From Saprospirales bacterium (GTDB taxonomy: Bacteria; Bacteroidota; Bacteroidia; Chitinophagales; Saprospiraceae), in the NCBI GenBank assembly GCA_003448025.1, contig DLXL01000080.1:1-15003 (forward strand): 15,003 bases of DNA, read 5' to 3'. A model generated the notes under the pieces. The model did not search any database. It was not told the origin of the DNA and saw only the letters and a list, made by a program, of their open reading frames with translations. The translations under genes were made by a program, and so were the position numbers. Positions 7,117-14,006 of the stretch are shown here, in pieces; positions within the stretch are counted from its first letter, which is position 1; each line of letters starts with the position of its first letter.

Positions 7117-8184
7117 ATGAAAACTAAAGATACAGGAGCAATAATATTCTTTTCATTGACACTCATTTTTTTGAGTCAATGCGCCAAAAATGACCCTGAA
7201 CCACCAGTATTTTCTTGTAACGTCGGATGGGATTCGCTGACTGTAGCAGCAGTGAATGTAGACACCCTGCTCAGTTGCGCCGTGCTGCCATGTGCGTGGC
7301 AGTGCGAGCAGTCTAGCCCAACAACAATCCAATACCTCTACTCATTTCCCTGTTTCAACCCGAAAAATTTGGATGACATTGCATTTGTTCGATATGACCG
7401 AAAGGGCGTATTTGGAGAAAATGTTGAGTTGTGTATAATGAATATGTGTACTGGTGAATTAAGGATTATCCACAATAAAGTATTAGGCAATCTGGATTGG
7501 AGCATCAAGGATTGGATTATTTTCACTGGCCGTAACCAGATGTTATACAAAATAAAACCCAACGGCGATAGTCTGACACAGCTGACATTTACAGGAAGTT
7601 TGAACAATGAGCCGATTTGGAGCCCGAATGGAGATAAATTTGTTTGGTATCATAAAGTAGGTTCAAAAAGCTATACAGTTGTTTCCAATGAAAATGGGTT
7701 AAATTGGGATACCTTACCATTAATACAGGTTAATGCAAGTAGATTTGAATGGATAATTAATAATAAAATTGCTTTTACTTATAATCAATATAATTTAGAA
7801 ACATTGCCGAGTACCCGATTGGGCATTATAGATCTTGATTCGTCAACGATCCAATACGATGTTTTCAATTTAGATGGTTTAGCCCCATATCCAGGCAACT
7901 ATATTTTGAATATGGATTGGATAGCATCCGAGCAAAGTATGCTATTTTCTACCAAATTCGGGGTGGCAAAAACCAATATCCATACAAAGCAACGGACTGT
8001 TATAACGAAAGGATTTGACGAAACTCGGCGGTACGAGTGGGCAAGGCTTTCGCCAGACAGCAAGTTTGTTATTATGCACCGAAGGGACGGAAAATCAATC
8101 GTGTGTAATACTGATTTTATGGAACGGTTGTATGTTGTCAATTTAGATGGAACAAATGAACGCTGGGTTAAATTGCAGGAATGA
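7117..8184 (+). CDS. Putative lipoprotein with PD40/TolB-like propeller repeats
   Basis: The protein has 355 residues from the ATG at 7117. An upstream reading would begin inside the subtilase gene and destroy the signal sequence, so it is rejected. Residues 1-21 are a type II signal peptide ending in LSQ with Cys22, an unusual lipobox because Gly, Ala or Ser is expected before the Cys. The N-terminal part is Cys-rich for its size (Cys34, 54, 59, 63, 79, 106, 111), suggesting disulfides. From about residue 88 the sequence shows WD40-like PD40 strands. The clearest is IKPNGDSLTQLTFTG followed by PIWSPNGDKFVW, with another reading ARLSPDSKFVI near the end. It follows the subtilase by 8 bases and is probably co-expressed as a surface or periplasmic partner, but no function is assigned. 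By eye its coding sequence is more AT-rich than that of its neighbours. Confidence 0.75.
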   Translation: MKTKDTGAIIFFSLTLIFLSQCAKNDPEPPVFSCNVGWDSLTVAAVNVDTLLSCAVLPCAWQCEQSSPTTIQYLYSFPCFNPKNLDDIAFVRYDRKGVFGENVELCIMNMCTGELRIIHNKVLGNLDWSIKDWIIFTGRNQMLYKIKPNGDSLTQLTFTGSLNNEPIWSPNGDKFVWYHKVGSKSYTVVSNENGLNWDTLPLIQVNASRFEWIINNKIAFTYNQYNLETLPSTRLGIIDLDSSTIQYDVFNLDGLAPYPGNYILNMDWIASEQSMLFSTKFGVAKTNIHTKQRTVITKGFDETRRYEWARLSPDSKFVIMHRRDGKSIVCNTDFMERLYVVNLDGTNERWVKLQE

Positions 8185-8264
8185 GGCATTAGCACCAAAT
8201 ACGGAACCTTATGCAGAGAATGGTAATGTTCGCTTTATGGGCAATTGAGGAACCAACATTTCAA

Positions 8265-8284
8265 CGCAAATCAAGCGCAAATCA
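8265..8284. repeat. Short direct repeat at a convergent gene junction
   Basis: CGCAAATCA occurs at 8265-8273 and again at 8276-8284, separated by AG. The second copy includes the stop codon of the OmpA-family gene. The 97-base gap between the converging lipoprotein and OmpA genes holds nothing else that I can recognise, and no clear terminator hairpin. The repeat may be chance. Confidence 0.4.
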
Positions 8285-10345
8285 CGAACGTTTGGGAGCT
8301 CCCAATCGTTTGATTTTGATTTCCAGCCGGTTGTTTTGCTGATGTTCTTCGTCAGAACATTCAGCGCTTTCTACACAGTGATTTCTGGGCTGAGTTTCCC
8401 CTTTGCCTACAGCTTTGATTCTTGCTTCATTGATGCCCTTTGATACCAGGAAGATTTTAGCATTTCTGGCGCGTTGTTCCGTCAGTTCCATGTTCATGCG
8501 CTCATCGCCGCGTACATCGGTATGGGCAATAATGTCAATTTCCATTTCCGGATAATTGCTCATGTGCTGTAGCCAAGCTTCCAGGTGTCGAACGGCTCCC
8601 TGATTCAAGGTGGCTTTATCCTTTTCGTAGAAGATTTTATCCAGAATGAAGATGGAGCCTTCCAGCAATCCATTAGCCAGCGGCATGGTTTCAGCAATGG
8701 TTAAGCCTTCTGTGAGGGGCTTTAAACGGATCTCATCGTAGGCAGCATTCCCTTTGGAGGCATTGACCCTGTAGGTTTCTGCTCTGAATCCTTTCAATTC
8801 TACTTTGGCAATCCATTCTCCATCTTTAGACAAGCAGACGTCAAACTCCCCGTTTCGGGTGGTTCGGGCTGTCTCAATGGCGCCTGTTGCCCGGTGTTCA
8901 AACCGGATACTGGCATTGGCAATACGGGTATTATGTTCAGTGGTGAGTACCACACCACCCGCCCGCAGGCATGGTGGAACCTCTTTCATTTTGAAATTAA
9001 GACTCAATTCATCCTCCGTGTCTACCACCATAAAACGATCACGGGAGGTATAACCTTTTGCACTGACCATCACCAGATAATTCCGGTAACGGGTGAAATC
9101 AGTGTAGGCATTTCCCTCTGCATTGGCATATAAATCAGCCGCCCCCATGTCTTTGGCATCTTTTCTTACCAATTTGAAAGTAAATACATCCGGTCTGTCC
9201 GGATCAGGCTCATAATCAAAGTCGTAAAAGTCGTTATTGCCGGAAATGAAACCATCGTCGGTTGGCTGGAAAATACGGATTTCGGCGCCCTGCAAAGGAA
9301 GTCCGGTTTTATCATCAATAACCGTGATTTTCGCCCGATTGGTTTCCAGTTTTCCCGTGCCTTCCAGGCCACGTGGAGCAAAAAACTGAAAAATATCGGT
9401 TTTTCCATACGTTTCCCTCTGTCGGGAACTGGCAAAAAAACCACTGTGCCCGTCCGGGTCGGTGATGAAACTATAATCATCTTCCGGGGAATTGAATGGT
9501 TCGCCGAGATTCACTACTTCTTTTTCCTCCTCTTTTGACAGTGGGTTATTGACAAAATAGATATCCATACCGCCCAGGCCGTTGGAACGGCCGTTAGAGG
9601 CAAAGAACAAAGATCCATACTGACTCATGAATGGAAATAAGTCCTGTTTTTCCGTATTAATAGCCGGCCCAAGGTTAATGGGTTCCCCCCAATTTTTTTT
9701 ATCCAGACGTTCCACAACATATAAATCAAATCCGCCGCTGCCGCCAGGCATATTAGATGCAAAAAAGAGCCATTTTTCATCTATGCTCAGGCTAGGATGC
9801 ATGCAGGAATAATCATCGCTGTTAAAGGGAAGATCAATTGGTGGAGTCCAGTCTGGGAACCCATAGCTCATCTGGTAAATTTTCATACTTGATTTTCCTC
9901 CTTTACCACCTCTAAGTACCCCATTATCATTATTATTCCGCGTCACAAATGCCGTTTTAAAATCTCTGGTAAATGCAACCGGCCCCTCGTGGAAATCCGA
10001 TTTTTTGCTTGCATTGAATTCAAAGCTTTGTGGAGAAACCAAGGCTCCGAGTCGGTCGAAAGAGGAAAGGTAATGTGATTCATATACCTCGCCGGACCCT
10101 TCGCTACGCGGGCCTTTTTTTCCGCGGGCTGAAACAAACAAGATACCGTTATCGTAATACATCGGGGCGTAATCCGTGCCAGTTTGGTTCAATTCTTTGG
10201 CATTTTCGATCCTAACGGGATACCTGCGATCATCCTTTTCCCGGAACCGGTCTTTGGATTTACTTTTAGAGGATCCGGAACCCTGAGCTGCGAGGCTAAG
10301 AGATAGTAAAAGCAGGGAGCACAGCAGGATTAGCTTATTTTGCAT
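8282..10345 (-). CDS. OmpA-family envelope protein with PD40 propeller and carboxypeptidase-regulatory domains
   Basis: The protein has 687 residues from the ATG at 10345; a GTG at 10354 would add three. The signal peptide is at 1-20 (ending SLAAQ), followed by a Ser/Lys/Arg-rich stretch to about 42. Residues 47-325 are PD40 propeller repeats, for example SIDEKWLFFASNMPGGSGGF and QYGSLFFASNGRSNGLGG. Two carboxypeptidase-regulatory-like beta-sandwiches lie at about 338-455 and 460-545. The C-terminal OmpA domain is at about 562-682 and keeps the peptidoglycan-binding Asp610 (HTD) and Arg625 (TEQRAR), 15 residues apart as in E. coli OmpA. It should sit in the periplasm bound to peptidoglycan. 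PD40-CRD-OmpA is also the back half of the T9SS accessory protein PorE, but the N-terminal TPR part of PorE is missing, and Bacteroidota carry many such paralogues, so PorE identity is not claimed. Confidence 0.88.
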   Translation of the reverse strand: MQNKLILLCSLLLLSLSLAAQGSGSSKSKSKDRFREKDDRRYPVRIENAKELNQTGTDYAPMYYDNGILFVSARGKKGPRSEGSGEVYESHYLSSFDRLGALVSPQSFEFNASKKSDFHEGPVAFTRDFKTAFVTRNNNDNGVLRGGKGGKSSMKIYQMSYGFPDWTPPIDLPFNSDDYSCMHPSLSIDEKWLFFASNMPGGSGGFDLYVVERLDKKNWGEPINLGPAINTEKQDLFPFMSQYGSLFFASNGRSNGLGGMDIYFVNNPLSKEEEKEVVNLGEPFNSPEDDYSFITDPDGHSGFFASSRQRETYGKTDIFQFFAPRGLEGTGKLETNRAKITVIDDKTGLPLQGAEIRIFQPTDDGFISGNNDFYDFDYEPDPDRPDVFTFKLVRKDAKDMGAADLYANAEGNAYTDFTRYRNYLVMVSAKGYTSRDRFMVVDTEDELSLNFKMKEVPPCLRAGGVVLTTEHNTRIANASIRFEHRATGAIETARTTRNGEFDVCLSKDGEWIAKVELKGFRAETYRVNASKGNAAYDEIRLKPLTEGLTIAETMPLANGLLEGSIFILDKIFYEKDKATLNQGAVRHLEAWLQHMSNYPEMEIDIIAHTDVRGDERMNMELTEQRARNAKIFLVSKGINEARIKAVGKGETQPRNHCVESAECSDEEHQQNNRLEIKIKRLGAPKRS

Positions 10346-10392
10346 GGCTTGCACAACTAAAATTAGGTAATGGAATGGCTTTACTGATTGGT

Positions 10393-10408
10393 TGTGTCTT
10401 TAGACACA
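10393..10408. repeat. Perfect 7-2-7 inverted repeat upstream of the OmpA-family gene
   Basis: TGTGTCT-TT-AGACACA is a perfect palindrome with a two-base centre. It lies 47 bases upstream of the OmpA-family ATG and 76 bases past the stop of the MscS gene. It is either an operator-like site or a short hairpin. On the minus strand no T-run follows, so it is a poor intrinsic terminator for mscS. The rest of the 139-base gap shows no gene. Confidence 0.5.
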
Positions 10409-10484
10409 TCATATTACAAACGTCACGATTGTCCGGGCATTGCATAGATGCTACCCAAACGATAAAAAAATGACAGGCGAAAAA

Positions 10485-11288
10485 TCAGACCGCTTCTTTC
10501 CGCCTTTCCTCAAGGAGTTCAATGCCTGACTCCTGAAATGCAGCTCTTAAAGCTTCATAAAAATGATGGAGCGTTTCTTCATAATGCTGCCCCATGGTCC
10601 AAACAGCGATCTGGGTTTTCATATCGTCGCGGGTTATACCGGATATCTTAACTTCAACAGGTTTTTCGATGAGCGCAAACGGGCATTGGGTGGCGGCTGT
10701 TTGTGCAGCAGCCTGGACCCTATCCAGGTTAGCTCCAGCATGGAGCAATAAGGTTATTTCCGCTTGAACCTCTGAGCTGTCGGCGATATTTTCAATGGGG
10801 CCTTCTGTCATTTTTCCATTTGGGATAATGATCTTTTTCCCGGAGGGTGTTTTTAAGATGGTGCTGAATATCTGGATCTCTACCACCTTGCCTGATTTAT
10901 CTGCCACCGTTAGAAAGTCGCCCACTTTAAATGGACGGAACAAGAGTATGAGCACACCACTGGCAAAATTCCCCAAGCTACCCTGTAATGCCAGGCCAAC
11001 AGAAAAGGCAATAGCTGAAAATATAGCGATGAAAGAAGTTGTTGCTATGCCTACCATGCTGGCTACCATCAGGATAAGGGCAATTTTCATCCCGGTATCT
11101 ACCAGAGAAGTAAAGAATGGCCGTAGCCCTTCGTCTACCCTGCGTGCCTTTAAAAAATGTTCAAATCCATTGCTCAATCTGCGGATTGCCCATAAACCGC
11201 CAAACAACAAGGCCATTGCTGCCAGCACCTTAGGCCCATACTCCCATCCAAAGGCAATTGCCCTCTCCATTATTGCCTGTGTATCCAT
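10485..11288 (-). CDS. MscS-family small-conductance mechanosensitive channel
   Basis: This 267-residue inner-membrane channel is close to the size of E. coli MscS (286). Three membrane helices lie at about 19-36, 62-82 and 84-117. The third is the pore helix with the Ala/Gly packing signature (SVGLALQGSLGNFASG) and runs into the family motif LFRPFKVGDF, where the beta domain begins. The segment KTPSGKKIIIPNGKM is also diagnostic. The C-terminal alpha/beta vestibule domain ends near residue 260 without extra domains. Such channels open under membrane tension and release solutes during hypo-osmotic shock. The gene starts at the ATG at 11288, 58 bases after the kdsA stop on the same strand, so read-through from kdsA is possible but not shown. 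Confidence 0.93.
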   Translation of the reverse strand: MDTQAIMERAIAFGWEYGPKVLAAMALLFGGLWAIRRLSNGFEHFLKARRVDEGLRPFFTSLVDTGMKIALILMVASMVGIATTSFIAIFSAIAFSVGLALQGSLGNFASGVLILLFRPFKVGDFLTVADKSGKVVEIQIFSTILKTPSGKKIIIPNGKMTEGPIENIADSSEVQAEITLLLHAGANLDRVQAAAQTAATQCPFALIEKPVEVKISGITRDDMKTQIAVWTMGQHYEETLHHFYEALRAAFQESGIELLEERRKEAV

Positions 11289-11346
11289 AATAAAAGTTGA
11301 TTCTGGTCAAGTAAATAGGGGTGAACGAAGTGCATGCCTCAACACT

Positions 11347-12156
11347 TTATATAATCGCTTTTCGGATGCGAAGCAGTTTTTCCAGTATTCTTTCCAATTC
11401 ACTCAGCGGAAGCATATTGGCGCCGTCTGATTTGGCTTCTGACGGCTTGGGATGGGTTTCAATAAACAGCCCGTCGGCGCCCGTTGCAATGCCTGCACTG
11501 GCAATGGTTTCGATCAAAGCCGGTCGCCCGCCGGTAACACCGCTACTCTGGTTAGGCTGCTGCAATGAATGGGTGCAATCAAGTACCACCGGTAAGCCAA
11601 AGGAGCGCATGGTGGGTATTCCCCTGAAGTCGACAATCAGATCCTGATAGCCGAAAGTAGTTCCGCGTTCAGTTAAGATGACCTGTGTGTTCCCTTCCTC
11701 CTGTACCTTTTCTGCGGCAAAACGCATGGATTCAGGACTAACAAATTGCCCTTTTTTGATATTTACAACCTTGCCGGTTTGGGCGGCCGCTACTAAAAGA
11801 CTTGTTTGACGACAAAGAAATGCGGGGATTTGTAAAATATCTACAGCAGCAGCAGCCATAGCCGCTTCAGGTTCTGTATGAATGTCTGTTGTCGTAGGGA
11901 TCTGAAAATGGGCGCCAATTTTTTGCAGTACGGCCAGCGCTTTTTCATCGCCGATACCTGTAAAGGAATCTCTTTTACTCCGATTAGCTTTTCTGTACGA
12001 ACCTTTAAAAATGTAAGGAATCTCCAATCGGGTACAAATTTCATTCACCTGCCCGGCAATATCCATCGCCATTTGTTCCCCTTCAATGGCACATGGGCCT
12101 GCGATGAGGAAAAAATTGCCGGAGTCTGTATGATTTAATCTTGGCAGTTGTAGCAT
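11347..12156 (-). CDS. kdsA: 3-deoxy-8-phosphooctulonate (Kdo-8-P) synthase, metal-dependent class
   Basis: This 269-residue cytoplasmic enzyme condenses phosphoenolpyruvate with arabinose 5-phosphate to give Kdo-8-phosphate, the precursor of the Kdo sugars of lipid A core. The TIM-barrel motifs are all present: IAGPCAIE (18-25), FKGSYRKANR (50-59), PTTTDIH (87-93), DILQIPAFLCRQT (106-118), DCTHSLQQP (193-201) and ETHPKP (233-238). Cys22, His196, Glu233 and Asp244 match the four metal ligands of the Aquifex enzyme (Cys11, His185, Glu222, Asp233) with one constant offset of 11, whereas the metal-independent E. coli type has Asn in place of that Cys. Its length is normal for the family. It starts at the ATG at 12156 with an exact -7 promoter element upstream. 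No other Kdo genes are adjacent. Confidence 0.97.
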   Translation of the reverse strand: MLQLPRLNHTDSGNFFLIAGPCAIEGEQMAMDIAGQVNEICTRLEIPYIFKGSYRKANRSKRDSFTGIGDEKALAVLQKIGAHFQIPTTTDIHTEPEAAMAAAAVDILQIPAFLCRQTSLLVAAAQTGKVVNIKKGQFVSPESMRFAAEKVQEEGNTQVILTERGTTFGYQDLIVDFRGIPTMRSFGLPVVLDCTHSLQQPNQSSGVTGGRPALIETIASAGIATGADGLFIETHPKPSEAKSDGANMLPLSELERILEKLLRIRKAII

Positions 12157-12220
12157 GCTGAGTTTTTAAGAAGTAAGGAAAGGGGCAGAACCCGAATTGG
12201 CCGGCAAAGGTCGAAAGACT

Positions 12221-12228
12221 CAAAAATA
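12221..12228 (-). promoter_or_regulatory. -7 promoter element of kdsA
   Basis: The minus-strand octamer TATTTTTG matches TAnnTTTG exactly. Initiation near 12214 would give a leader of about 58 bases to the ATG at 12156. A TTG at -33 is not evident, so this rests on the -7 element alone. Confidence 0.4.
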
Positions 12229-12287
12229 TGTAAGCAGAAATTGTTGAAAACCTTTTCTTTGGCTTAATAATTGGTTCTCCTCTAGAC

Positions 12288-12321
12288 CCAGTTGAGTTTG
12301 TGACAAACGAACTGGCCAGTT
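12288..12321. repeat. Compound inverted repeat in the kdsA / serine acetyltransferase intergenic region
   Basis: CCAGTT (12288-12293) pairs with AACTGG (12310-12315), and inside it GTTTG (12296-12300) pairs with CAAAC (12304-12308) around a TGA loop, giving an 11-pair hairpin interrupted by a GA/G bulge. A further CCAGTT follows at once (12316-12321), so the same AACTGG also forms the perfect 12-base palindrome AACTGGCCAGTT. No T-run follows on either strand, which argues against a terminator. The rest of the 244-base divergent gap contains no gene that I can support. Confidence 0.6.
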
Positions 12322-12400
12322 AAACAACAGATCGCTGTAATTTGTTAGATATTTGGCTTCCAAAAGGCCTGAAATTCTCTTGCGTCTTCGATTACACAAT

Positions 12401-13231
12401 ATGAAACAGCACCTCGAAAATTTTTTTCAAACACTTGAACATCAGTCGCTTGCCCAAAATGTTCAGATTCCGCCTAAAGCGGAGGTACAACGATTGGCTG
12501 ATGCCTTGTTTTATTTCCTGTTCCCCATGCTGAGTGAAGACCCCAAGCCGGCACGGGTACAATACGCACTTTTGCGGCATGATCTGATGAGGTTATTGTA
12601 CCCGCTCACCAAAGATGGCGGAGAGTCTGTAGCCAATATTGCCAATGGTTTTTTTGATCAAATGCCACAGGTATATGAGATGTTGTTGGAAGATGCTCAG
12701 GCATTTTATGAATTTGATCCTGCTGCTACCTGTACGGAAGAGGTAATTGCAACTTACCCGGGATTTTACGCCATTGCCAATTACCGCATTTCCAATCTGC
12801 TGCATCGCCTGGGAACCCCATTGCTGCCCCGTTTTTTTTCGGAGTATGTACACAGCAAAACGGGGATAGATATCCACCCGGGAGCTGCTATCGGACGCTC
12901 CTTTTTTATTGATCATGGTACAGGCGTGGTTATCGGCGCCACCACAACCATCGGCAACAAGGTTAAAATATATCAGGGGGTAACCCTCGGCGCCCTGCAG
13001 GTGGATAAATCACTGGCCAATGTAAAACGGCATCCAACCATAGAAGACAATTGCGTTCTATATGCCAATTCGACTATTCTGGGTGGGAAAACAGTGGTAG
13101 GACATGATTCCGTAATCGGGGGTAACTCCTGGCTTACTGAAAGTGTTCCACCGTACTCCGTGGTGTTGCACCAAAGCCAGGTAAAAGTGCGCACCCGTCC
13201 CTTTGATGAGCCGGTTAACTTTGTGATTTAA
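12401..13231 (+). CDS. cysE: Serine O-acetyltransferase
   Basis: The protein has 276 residues from the ATG at 12401; an in-frame TTG at 12353 would add 16 residues of unlikely composition. It transfers acetyl from acetyl-CoA to L-serine, giving O-acetylserine for cysteine synthesis. An all-helical N-terminal half (to about 150) precedes a left-handed beta-helix of hexapeptide repeats. The active-site region reads DIHPGAAIGRSFFIDHGTG. Asp157 and His172 are 15 residues apart, as are the catalytic Asp143 and His158 of E. coli CysE. IYQGVTLGA and a late coil with VIGGNSWL follow. A helical domain before the beta-helix separates it from plain hexapeptide sugar or galactoside acetyltransferases. 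No cysteine synthase gene is adjacent. Its last 17 bases overlap the 3' end of coaE on the other strand. Confidence 0.93.
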   Translation: MKQHLENFFQTLEHQSLAQNVQIPPKAEVQRLADALFYFLFPMLSEDPKPARVQYALLRHDLMRLLYPLTKDGGESVANIANGFFDQMPQVYEMLLEDAQAFYEFDPAATCTEEVIATYPGFYAIANYRISNLLHRLGTPLLPRFFSEYVHSKTGIDIHPGAAIGRSFFIDHGTGVVIGATTTIGNKVKIYQGVTLGALQVDKSLANVKRHPTIEDNCVLYANSTILGGKTVVGHDSVIGGNSWLTESVPPYSVVLHQSQVKVRTRPFDEPVNFVI

Positions 13232-13862
13232 GCAAAATTTGTTGATGAATTTGCCAGATTTGGGGTAATAGCAGTGTGCTGCCATCATTGTGTACGACAA
13301 AATCTGCCAACGCCAGTTTGTCCGATTCCGGCAGCTGTCTGCGCATCCGTGCAAGCACCTGCGCTGCATCCAGACCATCACGTTTCATCACCCTTTCCAG
13401 CCGAAGTTGCTCCGGCGCCGTAACTACAATGAGAAAGTCAAGATGCTGGTAGCTGCCACTTTCTACCAAAAGAGCGGCTTCCTTGATGGTATATGGCACA
13501 CCCTGTCCGGATTGTATTAGATGCCATTCCTGTGCTGCTTTTTCCACAGCCGGGTGTACCAAAGCGTTCAAAGCTGCCAGTTTTTCCGGTTCGCGAAAGA
13601 CAATGGAGGCCACCAGCGCCCGATTGTACCTCCCCCCGGAGTCGTAAGCTTCCGGGCCAAACAAGTATATAATTCCCTGACGTAGATCCGAATTTTTCTC
13701 TATCAGGATTTTAGCCCAGTCGTCGGCATAAAAAACAGGTATGCCAAGTGCATCCTGAAAAATGCGGCATACCATGGTTTTCCCACTCCCAATACCACCG
13801 GTTACACCAACCCTGGGGGTTTTGGAGCCGGATCTGCTAACATTATGTGATTCCAACGCCAT
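13215..13862 (-). CDS. coaE: Dephospho-CoA kinase
   Basis: The enzyme performs the last step of CoA synthesis, phosphorylating dephospho-CoA with ATP in the cytoplasm. The product has 215 residues from the ATG at 13862. The Walker A loop is VGVTGGIGSGKT at about 18-29, with a leader of about 16 residues that is somewhat longer than usual. Other family marks are VFYADDWAK, where the Asp belongs to the substrate site, ALNALVHPAV, the lid-region stretch QLRLERVMKRDG, and the C-terminal DFVVHNDGS. A TTG at 13886 would extend the protein by 8 residues, but that codon lies inside the predicted -7 promoter element, so it should not be in the transcript. The gene is tail to tail with the acetyltransferase gene and overlaps it by 17 bases. 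Confidence 0.95.
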   Translation of the reverse strand: MALESHNVSRSGSKTPRVGVTGGIGSGKTMVCRIFQDALGIPVFYADDWAKILIEKNSDLRQGIIYLFGPEAYDSGGRYNRALVASIVFREPEKLAALNALVHPAVEKAAQEWHLIQSGQGVPYTIKEAALLVESGSYQHLDFLIVVTAPEQLRLERVMKRDGLDAAQVLARMRRQLPESDKLALADFVVHNDGSTLLLPQIWQIHQQILLKSQS

Positions 13863-13883
13863 GTCAATGTTGAATTTCCCCGA

Positions 13884-13916
13884 CAAATATAGCGTTTAGC
13901 AATTGGGCATAGGCAA
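13884..13916 (-). promoter_or_regulatory. Promoter of coaE
   Basis: On the minus strand the octamer TATATTTG (13891-13884) is an exact TAnnTTTG match, with TTG (13916-13914) 22 bases upstream at the -33 position. Initiation near 13877 gives a leader of about 15 bases to the ATG at 13862 and places the alternative TTG start outside the transcript. Confidence 0.5.
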
Positions 13917-14006
13917 CCTGATGGAAAGAACAGGTAACAACATCTGTTAAACTCCGCTATTGATTTTGCATTCCATGTATTTTGCGCCCGTATTGTTGCC
14001 TGATCA

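Noticed and set aside
10795..11430. Plus-strand open frame of about 211 codons
   Set aside because: It is antisense to the well-supported MscS gene and the kdsA 3' end, and its product has no domain-like pattern.
13935..13949. TAACA-acatc-TGTTA inverted repeat between coaE and the TonB receptor gene
   Set aside because: Five-base arms of low complexity are expected by chance at this base composition, and no second copy was seen.
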